A stretch of 64,000 nucleotides of DNA, taken from the NCBI RefSeq assembly GCF_000026105.1, contig NC_008027.1, forward strand, positions 4,236,501 through 4,300,500, given 5' to 3'. Under the pieces are notes generated by a model. That model was not told the origin of the DNA and made no database searches. It saw only the letters and a program-made list of their open reading frames with translations. Source of the DNA: Pseudomonas entomophila L48 (lineage in GTDB: Bacteria > Pseudomonadota > Gammaproteobacteria > Pseudomonadales > Pseudomonadaceae). The position numbers were made by a program, and so were the translations under genes. Positions 33,069-41,714 of this stretch are shown here, in pieces (position 1 is the stretch's first letter; every line of letters begins with the position of its first letter).

Positions 33069-34190
33069 TCAGCGCTTGCGCAGCACCACGCTACCAATCG
33101 AATACCCCGCGCCAAACGAGCTCAGTACACCCAGCGAGCCCTTGGCCAGGTCATCCTGGTACAGGTGGAAGGCAATCACCGACCCCGCCGAACTGGTGTT
33201 GGCATAACGGTCGAGGATCACCGGCGCATCTTCCTCCGCCACTTCACGCCCCAGCAGCTTCTTGACGATCAGGTGGTTCATGCTCAGGTTCGCCTGGTGC
33301 AGCCAGAAGCGCTTGACGTCCGAAGGTTGCAGGTCGTTCTCGGCCAGGTGCTGGCCGATCAGCTCGGCGACCATCGGGCAGACTTCCTTGAACACCTTGC
33401 GGCCTTCCTGCACGAACAGTTTGTCCTGCGCGCCGATGCCCTCTTCCGCCGCGCGGTTGAGGAAGCCGAAATTGTTGCGGATGTTGTTGGAGAACGCGGT
33501 CAGCAGCTTGGTGCTGACGATGTCGAACTGGTGCTTCGAGGTGGCCAGGTCGGCACGCTCGACCAGCACGGCGGTGGCGGCATCGCCGAAGATGAAGTGG
33601 CTGTCGCGGTCACGGAAGTTCAGGTGGCCGGTGCAGATCTCCGGGTTGACCACCAGCACCGCGCGGGCCTGGCCCAGTTGCACGCTGTTGGCGGCGGTCT
33701 GGATGCCGAAGGTGGCCGAGGAGCAGGCCACGTTCATGTCGAAGGCAAAACCCTGGATGCCCAGCGCCTGCTGCACTTCGATGGCGATGGCCGGGTACGG
33801 GCGCTGCAGGTTGGAGCAGGCGACGATCACCCCGTCGACATCGGCGGCGCTGCGGCCGGCACGTTCCAGCGCCTGGCGGGCGGCGGCCACGCCCATCTCG
33901 CAGAGGATCGACTGCTCGTCGTTGCTGCGCTCCGGCAGGCGCGGCTTCATGCGCTGCGGGTCGAGGATGCCGGCCTTGTCCATGACGAAGCGGCTCTTGA
34001 TGCCCGAGGCCTTCTCGATGAAGGCCGCGTCGGACAGCGGCGCCGCCACGACCTCGCCACGCTCGATGGCGGCGGCGTTTTCAGTGTTGAACTGCTGCGC
34101 CCAGGTGTTGAAGGAGGCCACCAGTTCTTCGTTGGAAATGCTCTGGGCCGGGGTGTACAGGCCGGTGCCGCTGATCACGACGTTGTGCAC
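33069..34190 (-). CDS. Beta-ketoacyl-ACP synthase III (KAS III family)
   Basis: A 373-residue thiolase-fold condensing enzyme. The KAS III triad is complete: C156 in N-V-A-C-S-S-A, H298 in W-L-H-Q-A-N and N331 in Y-A-N-T-S-S-A-G. It is longer than FabH (about 317) with an insert near 35-60. The GTG start at 34190 has AGAGGA just upstream, while the open frame to 34259 lacks such a site. It condenses an acyl-CoA or acyl-ACP with malonyl-ACP, either to start fatty-acid synthesis or to make a specialised ketoacyl product. No other fatty-acid synthesis gene is adjacent, so the starter unit is unknown. Confidence 0.9.
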   Translation of the reverse strand: MHNVVISGTGLYTPAQSISNEELVASFNTWAQQFNTENAAAIERGEVVAAPLSDAAFIEKASGIKSRFVMDKAGILDPQRMKPRLPERSNDEQSILCEMGVAAARQALERAGRSAADVDGVIVACSNLQRPYPAIAIEVQQALGIQGFAFDMNVACSSATFGIQTAANSVQLGQARAVLVVNPEICTGHLNFRDRDSHFIFGDAATAVLVERADLATSKHQFDIVSTKLLTAFSNNIRNNFGFLNRAAEEGIGAQDKLFVQEGRKVFKEVCPMVAELIGQHLAENDLQPSDVKRFWLHQANLSMNHLIVKKLLGREVAEEDAPVILDRYANTSSAGSVIAFHLYQDDLAKGSLGVLSSFGAGYSIGSVVLRKR

Positions 34191-34312
34191 GGTCGTTCCT
34201 CTGGTCTGGGGCCGGCGCCAGACGGGCGCAGGCCAAAAATTGGGGTTCGATACTGGCACCTTGGTACCAGTTTACAATCGTAATAATCCGTAATGGCGAG
34301 GGCTTTGCCCTC

Positions 34313-34399
34313 GATCGCGGGTAAACCCGCTCCTACAGGGACACCACCGGCTTCAGAATCGGCGATAACCCTGTAAGAGCTGGCTTGCCAGCGAATGGG
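34313..34399. repeat. Diverged REP pair in the gap before hrpA's end
   Basis: An imperfect inverted pair: CGCGGGTAAACCCGCTCCTA (34316 on) and TAAGAGCTGGCTTGCCAGCG (34374 on). The two halves belong to different REP subtypes, so this is probably a decayed unit. The rest of 34191-34447 contains the KAS III promoter region and nothing else I recognise. Confidence 0.65.
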
Positions 34400-34447
34400 C
34401 CGCAATGCGGCCGCAAATTCCTGCAAGTGTGCCACAAATCAGCGAGG

Positions 34448-37400
34448 TTAGGCTTCCACCAGACTCCACTGCTTGCTCAGGCGCTTGTCGGAAACCGGCA
34501 CCTTGGTGCCCAACTGCTGACCGAACAACGACACCCGGTACTCCTCCAGCAGCCAACGGTACACGGTCAGCTGCTCGTCACGCTTGCCCTCCTGGGCATG
34601 CTTGTCGGCCCGGGCCTTGTACTGCGCCCAGCAATTGGCCAGTTCGCCGCTCCATACCCGGTCCTTTTGCACCTGCGAACCCAGCTTCTCCAGGCGCAGT
34701 TCCACCGCCTTGAGATAACGCGGCAATTCCTTGAACCAGGCGCCCGGCGTCTCACGTACGAAGCCTGGATATACCAGATTGGCCAGTTGTTGCTTGATAT
34801 CGTTGAGCGCCACCGCCTGGGTCAGGTCGATCTTGCCCTTGAAGCGCTTCTGCAAACCATGCCACAGCTTCAGCACCTCCAGCGTCTGGCGCGCCAGGCG
34901 CTCGGCATGCTCGGCCCAGTTGCCACGCTTGCGCTCGGCCAGCGAAGCGAGGCCTGCGCCGTCACGCGGCAACGGGTCTTCGCCTTCGAGCACACAGCTG
35001 TCCAGGCTGGCCAGCAGGATGTCCTCCACCAGCGCCTCGACCCGACCCAGCTCGCGGTACAGCAAGCCCAGCTCGGTCAGCCCCGGCAGCTTGCCGCGCA
35101 GGAACTTGGCCGGCTCCGCCAACTGCTGCAGCAACAGGCGCTGCAAGGCGCGGCGGTGCTGGAATTCAGCTTCGGCCTGGGTCGAGAAGCGCCCTTCGCG
35201 CACCGTGCCGTTATCCTCGACCAGCGCCGGGTACACGGTCATCGACAGCCCGGCGATCTTCTGCTGGGCGGTCTGCGCCACTTGCGAGAACGCCTTGGCC
35301 TGTACCGGTTGCTCGGCCTTCTCGTTACGCGGCAGGGCCAGCGCGGCCTGGCTGGCGGCGGCGAAGCGCGCAGTCAGCTCGGCCAGGTCGCGGCCTTCGC
35401 CAAGGAACTTGCCCTGGGCGTCGACCACCTCGATGTTCATGCGCAGGTGCCCCTCGACCAGGCTGGCGGCTTCGGCCCAGGCCTCGTCGGACACCCGTGC
35501 CCCGGTCATGCGCAGCAGCTCATGGCCCAGCGCCTGGGGCAGCGCGCCCTGCCCGAAGGCCAGGCGCGACAAGGCCGCCTTGACGAAGTCCGGCACCGGC
35601 ACGAAGTTCTTGCGCAGGGCCTTGGGCAGGTTGCGCACCAGGGCGATGCACTTGGCTTCCAGCAGGCCGGGCACCAGCCACTCCAGGCGCTCGCCCGGCA
35701 GGTTCGGCAGCAGCGGCGCCGGCACCCGCACGGTGACGCCGTCACGTGGGTGGTTCGGTTCGAAGTGGTAGCTCAGCGACAGGCGCAGCTCGCCCACCTG
35801 CAGGTGGTCCGGGTACTGCGCGGCGGTGACTTCGCTGGCCTCGCGGGCCAGCACGTCTTCCTCGCGCATGATCAGCAGGTTCGGGTCCTTCTGGCTGGTC
35901 ATCCGGTACCAGGCGTCGAAGGTCGCGGTCTGGTGGATTTCTTCCGGCAAACGCGCTTCATAGAAGGCGTACAGCGTCTCTTCGTCGGCGAGGATGTCAC
36001 GTCGGCGAGCCTTGGCCTCCAGTTCGTCCAACTGTTCGAGCAGGCGCTTGTTCGCTGCCAGGCACTTGGCCCGCGACTGGATCTCGCCGCCGACCAGGCC
36101 TTCGCGGATGAACAGCTCGCGGGAAGTGGCCGGGTCGATCGGGCCGAAGTGCACGGGCCTGCGGCCGACGATGATCAACCCGTACAGGGTGATCTGCTCG
36201 TAGGCCACCACCTGCCCGCGCTTCTTCTCCCAGTGCGGCTCGAAGTGGTTCTTCTTGATCAGGTGGGTGGCCAGCGGCTCGATCCAGTCCGGCTCGATCT
36301 TGGCCACCATGCGCGCATACAGCTTGGTGGTTTCCACCAGTTCAGCAGTCATCACCCACTGCGGGCGCTTGCGGCCGATACCGGACGACGGGTGAATCCA
36401 GAAGCGGCGCTGGCGCGCGCCTTGGTAGTCGCCCTCTTCGGCCTTGTGGCCGATCTGGCTGAGCAGGCCGCTGAGGATGGCCTTGTGCATGCGTTGGTAG
36501 TCGCACGGTTCCTTGTTCACCGTCAGCTGCAGGTCGCGGCAGATCAGCGCCAACTGGCGATGGGCATCGCGCCACTCACGCAGGCGCAGGTAATTCAGGA
36601 AGTTCTTGCGGCACCAGTTGCGCAGCGGGCTGGCGGTCAGCGCCTGGCGTTGCTCCTCGAAACCGCGCCACAGGTTGACCAGCGCGGCGAAGTCGGAATC
36701 GACGTCCTTCCACTGCGCGTGGGCCTGGTCGGCGGCCTGCTGGCGCTCCGGCGGGCGCTCGCGTGGGTCCTGCACCGACAGGGCGCTGGCGACGATCAGC
36801 ACTTCCTGCAGGCTGCCCTGGCGCGCGCCTTCGAGCAGCATGCGGCCCATCCGCGGGTCGATCGGCAGGCGCGCCAGCTGGCGCCCCAGCGGCGTGAGCT
36901 GGTTCTCGCGATTGACCGCCGACAGCTCCTGCAGCAGGTTGAAGCCGTCGCTGATGGCCTTGCCATCCGGCGGCTCGATGAACGGGAAGGCATCGATGGC
37001 GCCCAGGCGCAGGTGCAGCATCTGCAGGATCACCGCGGCCAGGTTGGTGCGCAGGATCTCCGGGTCGGTGAATGCCGGCCGGCCGTTGAAATCATCCTCG
37101 CTGTACAAGCGGATGCAGATACCCGGCTCGACCCGGCCGCAGCGACCTTTACGCTGGTTGGCGCTGGCCTGCGAGACCGCCTCGATCGGCAGACGCTGGA
37201 CCTTGGCGCGGTAGCTGTAGCGGCTGATGCGCGCGGTGCCGCTGTCGATCACGTAGCGGATGCCCGGCACGGTCAGCGAAGTCTCGGCGACGTTGGTCGC
37301 CAGCACCACGCGCCGGCCGCTGTGGGACTGGAAGATCTTCTGCTGCTCGGCCGGGGTCAGGCGCGCATACAGCGGCAGGATCTCGGTGTGGCGCAGCTGG

Positions 37401-38353
37401 GCCTTGCGCAGGATCTCGGCGGCATCGCGGATCTCTCGCTCGCCGGGCAGGAACACCAGCACGTCGCCCGGGCCCTTGCCCTGGCTGCGCTCGTGGTGGG
37501 CAATCTCGTCGAGGGTGGCGAGGATCGCCTGGTCGACGGTGAGGTCGTCCTCGACCTGGTTGCCCTCCTCGTCCTGCTCGCTGGTCAGCGGGCGGTACCA
37601 GGTGTCCACCGGGTAGGTGCGGCCCGACACTTCGATGATGGGCGCGCCGTCGAAGTGCTGCGAGAAGCGCTCCAGGTCGATGGTCGCCGAGGTGATGATC
37701 AGCTTCAGGTCCGGGCGGCGGTGCAGCAGGGTCTTGAGGTAGCCGAGCAGGAAGTCGATGTTCAGGCTGCGCTCGTGGGCCTCGTCGACGATGATCGTGT
37801 CATAGCGTTCGAGGAAGCGGTCGTGCTGGGTCTCGGCCAGCAGGATGCCATCGGTCATCAGCTTGACCAGGGTGTTCGAATCGCTCTGGTCCTCGAAGCG
37901 CACCTGGTAGCCGACCAACGCCCCCAGCGGTGTGCCCAGCTCCTCTGCAACCCGCGCCGCCACGCTGCGCGCGGCAATTCGCCGGGGCTGGGTGTGGGCG
38001 ATCAGGCCGTGGCTGCCACGGCCGAGTTCCAGGCAGATCTTGGGCAACTGGGTGGTCTTGCCCGAACCGGTCTCGCCGGCGATCACCAGCACCTGGTGCT
38101 CGGCCAGGGCCTTCTTGATCTCGTCGCGCTTGGCGGCGATGGGCAGGCTGTCGTCGTAGCGGATGGTCGGCACGCTCTGCTGGCGCGCGGTGACCTGGGC
38201 GCAGGAGGCCTGGACCTTTTCCACCCACTGCGCGAGCTTGCCCTCGTCGGGGCGCTTGCGCAGCTCATGCAGTTGCCGCCGCAGGCGATGGCGGTCGGCG
38301 ATCATGGCGTGGTCGAGGTTTTGCAGCAACTGGTCGATGGCGTGGTCTGTCAT
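34448..38353 (-). CDS. hrpA: ATP-dependent RNA helicase HrpA
   Basis: A 1301-residue DEAH-box helicase co-linear over its length with E. coli HrpA as I remember it. The helicase core has G-E-T-G-S-G-K-T-T-Q-L (motif I), D-E-A-H-E-R-S-L-N (motif II), S-A-T (motif III) and Q-R-K-G-R-C-G-R (motif VI). The long C-terminal HA2, OB and DUF3418 regions follow and end in S-D-K-R-L-S-K-Q. HrpA resolves stalled and collided ribosomes. The start M-T-D-H-A-I at 38353 matches the family; the frame continues to an ATG at 38401 without a ribosome site. Transcribed alone. Confidence 0.93.
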   Translation of the reverse strand: MTDHAIDQLLQNLDHAMIADRHRLRRQLHELRKRPDEGKLAQWVEKVQASCAQVTARQQSVPTIRYDDSLPIAAKRDEIKKALAEHQVLVIAGETGSGKTTQLPKICLELGRGSHGLIAHTQPRRIAARSVAARVAEELGTPLGALVGYQVRFEDQSDSNTLVKLMTDGILLAETQHDRFLERYDTIIVDEAHERSLNIDFLLGYLKTLLHRRPDLKLIITSATIDLERFSQHFDGAPIIEVSGRTYPVDTWYRPLTSEQDEEGNQVEDDLTVDQAILATLDEIAHHERSQGKGPGDVLVFLPGEREIRDAAEILRKAQLRHTEILPLYARLTPAEQQKIFQSHSGRRVVLATNVAETSLTVPGIRYVIDSGTARISRYSYRAKVQRLPIEAVSQASANQRKGRCGRVEPGICIRLYSEDDFNGRPAFTDPEILRTNLAAVILQMLHLRLGAIDAFPFIEPPDGKAISDGFNLLQELSAVNRENQLTPLGRQLARLPIDPRMGRMLLEGARQGSLQEVLIVASALSVQDPRERPPERQQAADQAHAQWKDVDSDFAALVNLWRGFEEQRQALTASPLRNWCRKNFLNYLRLREWRDAHRQLALICRDLQLTVNKEPCDYQRMHKAILSGLLSQIGHKAEEGDYQGARQRRFWIHPSSGIGRKRPQWVMTAELVETTKLYARMVAKIEPDWIEPLATHLIKKNHFEPHWEKKRGQVVAYEQITLYGLIIVGRRPVHFGPIDPATSRELFIREGLVGGEIQSRAKCLAANKRLLEQLDELEAKARRRDILADEETLYAFYEARLPEEIHQTATFDAWYRMTSQKDPNLLIMREEDVLAREASEVTAAQYPDHLQVGELRLSLSYHFEPNHPRDGVTVRVPAPLLPNLPGERLEWLVPGLLEAKCIALVRNLPKALRKNFVPVPDFVKAALSRLAFGQGALPQALGHELLRMTGARVSDEAWAEAASLVEGHLRMNIEVVDAQGKFLGEGRDLAELTARFAAASQAALALPRNEKAEQPVQAKAFSQVAQTAQQKIAGLSMTVYPALVEDNGTVREGRFSTQAEAEFQHRRALQRLLLQQLAEPAKFLRGKLPGLTELGLLYRELGRVEALVEDILLASLDSCVLEGEDPLPRDGAGLASLAERKRGNWAEHAERLARQTLEVLKLWHGLQKRFKGKIDLTQAVALNDIKQQLANLVYPGFVRETPGAWFKELPRYLKAVELRLEKLGSQVQKDRVWSGELANCWAQYKARADKHAQEGKRDEQLTVYRWLLEEYRVSLFGQQLGTKVPVSDKRLSKQWSLVEA

Positions 38354-38456
38354 GGGGCTTTTTAGTGATGCAGGTGAGGCCTGCTTTTTCATGATCGGCA
38401 TTCGTAAGGGGTGGGATTGTCGCAGATTTGCCGGCCTGATGCTGCCTGTACCGGCC

Positions 38457-38520
38457 CTTTCGCCGGCAAGCCGGCTCCTACACCTAGCCCACCCTGTAGG
38501 AGCCGGCTTGCCGGCGAACC
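38457..38520. repeat. Inverted REP pair
   Basis: Two REP copies facing each other, with cores GCCGGCAAGCCGGCTCCTAC (38462-38481) and GTAGGAGCCGGCTTGCCGGC (38496-38515), separated by 14 bases in the gap between divergent hrpA and the glutamine-synthetase-like gene. Confidence 0.9.
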
Positions 38521-38590
38521 CCTTCAGAATGTTTACCCAACCCTGGAGTGAACGTCGCCATTCACTGCTTTAATCAACGTTACGCACCGT

Positions 38591-38770
38591 GTGAGTATCC
38601 AGAGCATGCTCCCCGACCCGATCATCGCCCGCCCGCTGTCCCGCCCTTCGCAAGCGAAGGCCAGGGCCCGTGCCGGCGAGAATCCGCTGGTCCACATCAT
38701 TCTCGCCTTCTGGGCCCTGTGGCACTGCCGCCATGCGCGCCCACCGGATACTTCGCTCAAGCACCCCTGA
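38591..38770 (+). CDS. Possible small protein upstream of the glutamylpolyamine genes
   Basis: A 59-codon frame starting at GTG. The N-terminal half is R/A/P-rich (P-L-S-R-P-S-Q-A-K-A-R-A-R-A-G) and is followed by a short hydrophobic stretch (V-H-I-I-L-A-F-W-A-L-W-H). There is no clear ribosome-binding site. It ends 68 bases before the synthetase ATG and could be a translated leader, or chance coding in GC-rich DNA. No family recognised. Confidence 0.3.
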   Translation: MSIQSMLPDPIIARPLSRPSQAKARARAGENPLVHIILAFWALWHCRHARPPDTSLKHP

Positions 38771-38838
38771 CCCAACCCGGCCATCAACGGCCGATTGACT
38801 CAGCCTGACCGCTCGCCTGCGCGGCGGTCGTGCGTGCC

Positions 38839-40218
38839 ATGAGCGAACCCACCATGCACTTTGCACCTGTAGAGCAAGCCCGACGATTCCTGGCCGACAA
38901 CCCCGATATCGACCTGATCGAACTGTTCATCCTCGACGCCAACGGCGTGCCACGCGGCAAGCTGCTGCACCGCGAGGAACTGCTGGCCGTGTTCGACACC
39001 GGTCGTCCGCTGCCCAGCACCATCCTCGGCCTGACCCTCAACGGCGACGACGTGGAAAACTCAGGCCTCGTGTGGGATGTCGGTGACATCGACTGCCGCG
39101 CCTACCCCTTGGAAGGCAGCCTGGTACGCCTGCCCTGGCGCCGCGTGCCGACCGCCGCCGTGCAGGTCAGCATGCACCCCAGCGAAGGCCTGCCGGCCAG
39201 CATCGCCGACCCGCGCCACGTGTTGATCCAGACCATCGAAGCCCTCAAGGCCGACGGCTATCACCCGGTCATGGCCTGCGAGCTGGAGTTCTACCTGCTC
39301 GACCAGCAACGCGACGCCAAGGGCCACCCACAGCCGGCGCTGGACAACGACGGCGGCCGCCCCCGCACCACCCAGGTGTATGGCCTGCGCGAACTGGAGC
39401 AGATCGAGCCGTTCCTCGCCGACCTCTACGCCGCCTGCAAGGCCCAGGGGATTCCCGCCCGCACCGCCATCTCTGAATACGCCCCCGGCCAGGTGGAAAT
39501 CACCCTGGAGCACGGCGACGCGCTCGAAGCCATGGACCAGGCCGTGCGCTACAAGCGCCTGGTCAAGGGCATCGCCAACGCCCACGGCATGCAGGCCTGC
39601 TTCATGGCCAAGCCGTTCGCCCAACTGGCCGGCACCGGCATGCACATGCACCTGAGCCTGGCCGACGCCGCCGGCCACAACCTGTTCGCCAGCGAAGACA
39701 AGGCCGGCACGCCGCTACTGCGCCAGGCGGTGGCCGGCATGCTGCGCCACCTGCGCGAGTCGCTGCTGCTGTTCTGCCCCAACGCCAACTCGTTCCGCCG
39801 TTTCCAGGCCAACAGCTATGCGCCACTGGCGCCGACCTGGGGCGTGGACAACCGCACGGTCAGCCTGCGCGTGCCCGGCGGCCCGGCCAACAGCCGGCAT
39901 ATCGAGCACCGCATCTGCGGCGCCGACGCCAACCCCTACCTGGCCGCCGCCGCGATCCTCGCCGCCACCCACCAGGGCATCCGCGAGCAGCTCGACCCCG
40001 GCGCGCCGGTCGAGGGCAACGGCTATGCCCAGGCCACCGAGCACCTGCCCACCGACTGGCTCACCGCCCTCGACGCCCTGGAGCGTTCGAGCTGGGCCCG
40101 CGAAGCGCTGGGCGAGGCATTCCTCGGTGTGTACCTGAAGGTCAAGCGCGCCGAGTACCGCCAGTTCATGGCCGAAGTCAGCGAACAGGACTGGCGCTGG
40201 TACCTGCACCAGGCCTGA
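38839..40218 (+). CDS. Glutamine-synthetase-family gamma-glutamylpolyamine synthetase (PuuA/SpuI-like)
   Basis: A 459-residue member of the glutamine synthetase superfamily. The N-terminal beta-grasp part has F-I-L-D-A-N-G-V-P-R-G-K. The catalytic part has E-L-E-F-Y-L-L near 150, A-P-G-Q-V-E-I-T-L near 215 and G-T-G-M-H-M-H-L-S near 265, with N-R-T-V-S-L-R and H-R-I-C-G-A-D-A-N-P-Y-L later. It attaches glutamate to an amine, most likely putrescine or a related polyamine, with ATP. That inference is strengthened by the FAD oxidase 28 bp downstream, which would oxidise the product. ATG 38839 is preferred over GTG 38830. Confidence 0.85.
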   Translation: MSEPTMHFAPVEQARRFLADNPDIDLIELFILDANGVPRGKLLHREELLAVFDTGRPLPSTILGLTLNGDDVENSGLVWDVGDIDCRAYPLEGSLVRLPWRRVPTAAVQVSMHPSEGLPASIADPRHVLIQTIEALKADGYHPVMACELEFYLLDQQRDAKGHPQPALDNDGGRPRTTQVYGLRELEQIEPFLADLYAACKAQGIPARTAISEYAPGQVEITLEHGDALEAMDQAVRYKRLVKGIANAHGMQACFMAKPFAQLAGTGMHMHLSLADAAGHNLFASEDKAGTPLLRQAVAGMLRHLRESLLLFCPNANSFRRFQANSYAPLAPTWGVDNRTVSLRVPGGPANSRHIEHRICGADANPYLAAAAILAATHQGIREQLDPGAPVEGNGYAQATEHLPTDWLTALDALERSSWAREALGEAFLGVYLKVKRAEYRQFMAEVSEQDWRWYLHQA

Positions 40219-40246
40219 GCCCACGAGATTACAAGAAGGAACCACC

Positions 40247-41554
40247 ATGAACGCAGCAGTGAACAACGGCGCGGCCCAGCGCGCGCCGTCCTATTACAGC
40301 GCCACCCTCAACGACCCGACCGAATACCCCACGCTCAAGGGCACGGTGCAGGTGGACGTGGCAATCATCGGCGGCGGCTTCACCGGCGTGGCGACCGCCG
40401 TGGAACTGGCCGAGCGCGGCCTGAAGGTGGCCATCGTCGAGACCAACCGCATCGGCTGGGGCGCCAGCGGGCGCAATGGCGGCCAGGTCACCGGCAGCCT
40501 GTCGGGCGACGAGGCCATGCGCACGCAGATGCGCGATCGCCTCGGCAGCGAGGTGGACGACTTCATCTGGCACCTGCGCTGGCGCGGCCACCAGATCATC
40601 GAGCAGCGCGTCGAACGCTACGGCATCCAGTGCGACCTCAAGCGCGGCCACCTGCACGCGGCAATGAAACCGTCGCACATGAACGAACTGCGCGCCTTCG
40701 AGGCCGAGGCCCAGCGCCGCGGCATGGGCGACCAGGTGCAACTGCTCGACCGCAGCGCCATGCAGCGCCACCTGCAGAGCCCGCTGTACCTCGGCGCGCT
40801 GAAGAACCGCCGCAACCTGCACCTGCACCCGCTCAACCTGTGCCTGGGCGAGGCCCGCGCCGCCCATGGCCTGGGGGCGCTGATATTCGAGAACTCCGAA
40901 GTGCTGGACATCGTCCATGGTCCGCGCCCGGCCGTGGTCACCGCCCAGGGCCGCATCGAGGCGCGCCAGGTGATGCTGGCCGGCGACGTGTACCACAAAC
41001 TGGAAAAGCGCCAGCTCAAGGGCAAGATCTTCCCGGCCATGGGCGGCATCGTCACCACCGCGCCACTGGGCGAACTGGCCGAGCAGATCAACCCCCAGGA
41101 CCTGGCGGTGTACGACTGCCGCTTCGTCCTCGACTACTACCGCCTGACCGCCGACAAGCGCTTGCTGTTCGGGGGCGGCGCCAACTACTCCGGGCGTGAT
41201 TCGCGGGATATCGAGGCCGAGCTGCGCCCGTGCATCGAACGCACCTTCCCGGCGCTCAAGGGCGTGCCGATCGAGTTCCAGTGGAGCTGCGCCATGGGCA
41301 TCGTGGTCAACCGCATCCCGCAGCTGGGCAAGCTGTCGGACAACGTCTGGTACTGCCAGGGCTATTCCGGGCACGGCATCGCCACCAGCCACATCATGGG
41401 CGAGATCATGGCCGAGGCGTTGACCGGGACGTTGGAAAAGTTCGACACCTTCGCGGCGTGCAAGCACATCAAGGTGCCGATGGGGGACTTGCTGGGGAAC
41501 CCGTTGCTGGCGGCGGGGATGTGGTACTACCAGATGCTCGAGAAACTGCGCTGA
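40247..41554 (+). CDS. FAD-dependent amine oxidase, gamma-glutamylputrescine oxidase-like (PuuB)
   Basis: A 435-residue DAO-family flavoprotein. The N-terminal Rossmann dinucleotide motif is V-A-I-I-G-G-G-F-T-G-V-A-T near 38-50, followed by E of I-V-E-T-N and the family stretch W-G-A-S-G-R-N-G-G-Q. The C-terminal G-Y-S-G-H-G-I-A motif closes the FAD site. It would oxidise the gamma-glutamylated amine to an aldehyde with release of ammonia and H2O2. A ribosome site (AAGAAGGA) precedes the ATG. It forms an operon with the synthetase; the aldehyde dehydrogenase and hydrolase expected for a full Puu pathway are not in this window. Confidence 0.87.
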   Translation: MNAAVNNGAAQRAPSYYSATLNDPTEYPTLKGTVQVDVAIIGGGFTGVATAVELAERGLKVAIVETNRIGWGASGRNGGQVTGSLSGDEAMRTQMRDRLGSEVDDFIWHLRWRGHQIIEQRVERYGIQCDLKRGHLHAAMKPSHMNELRAFEAEAQRRGMGDQVQLLDRSAMQRHLQSPLYLGALKNRRNLHLHPLNLCLGEARAAHGLGALIFENSEVLDIVHGPRPAVVTAQGRIEARQVMLAGDVYHKLEKRQLKGKIFPAMGGIVTTAPLGELAEQINPQDLAVYDCRFVLDYYRLTADKRLLFGGGANYSGRDSRDIEAELRPCIERTFPALKGVPIEFQWSCAMGIVVNRIPQLGKLSDNVWYCQGYSGHGIATSHIMGEIMAEALTGTLEKFDTFAACKHIKVPMGDLLGNPLLAAGMWYYQMLEKLR

Positions 41555-41578
41555 GTCTTAACCCTACACAACCTCTCT

Positions 41579-41695
41579 GTGGGAGCGGCCTTGCGTCGCG
41601 AAAGGGGTGCGAAGCACCCCCATCGATTGATGCGTTGTCGCTGATATCCTGGGGCCGCTTCGCGACCCTTTCGCGACGCAAGGCCGCTCCCACAC
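41579..41695. repeat. Long imperfect inverted repeat (second REP-like class)
   Basis: Arms TGTGGGAGCGGCCTTGCGTC (41579 on) and GACGCAAGGCCGCTCCCACA (ending 41694) bracket about 80 bases that include CGCGAAAGGG and its complement. The element resembles the one at 24710-24839 and differs from the short REP class. It separates the convergent oxidase and fadD ends and could work as a terminator. Confidence 0.8.
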
Positions 41696-41714
41696 CGATC
41701 GCGCAGGCTGCGGG

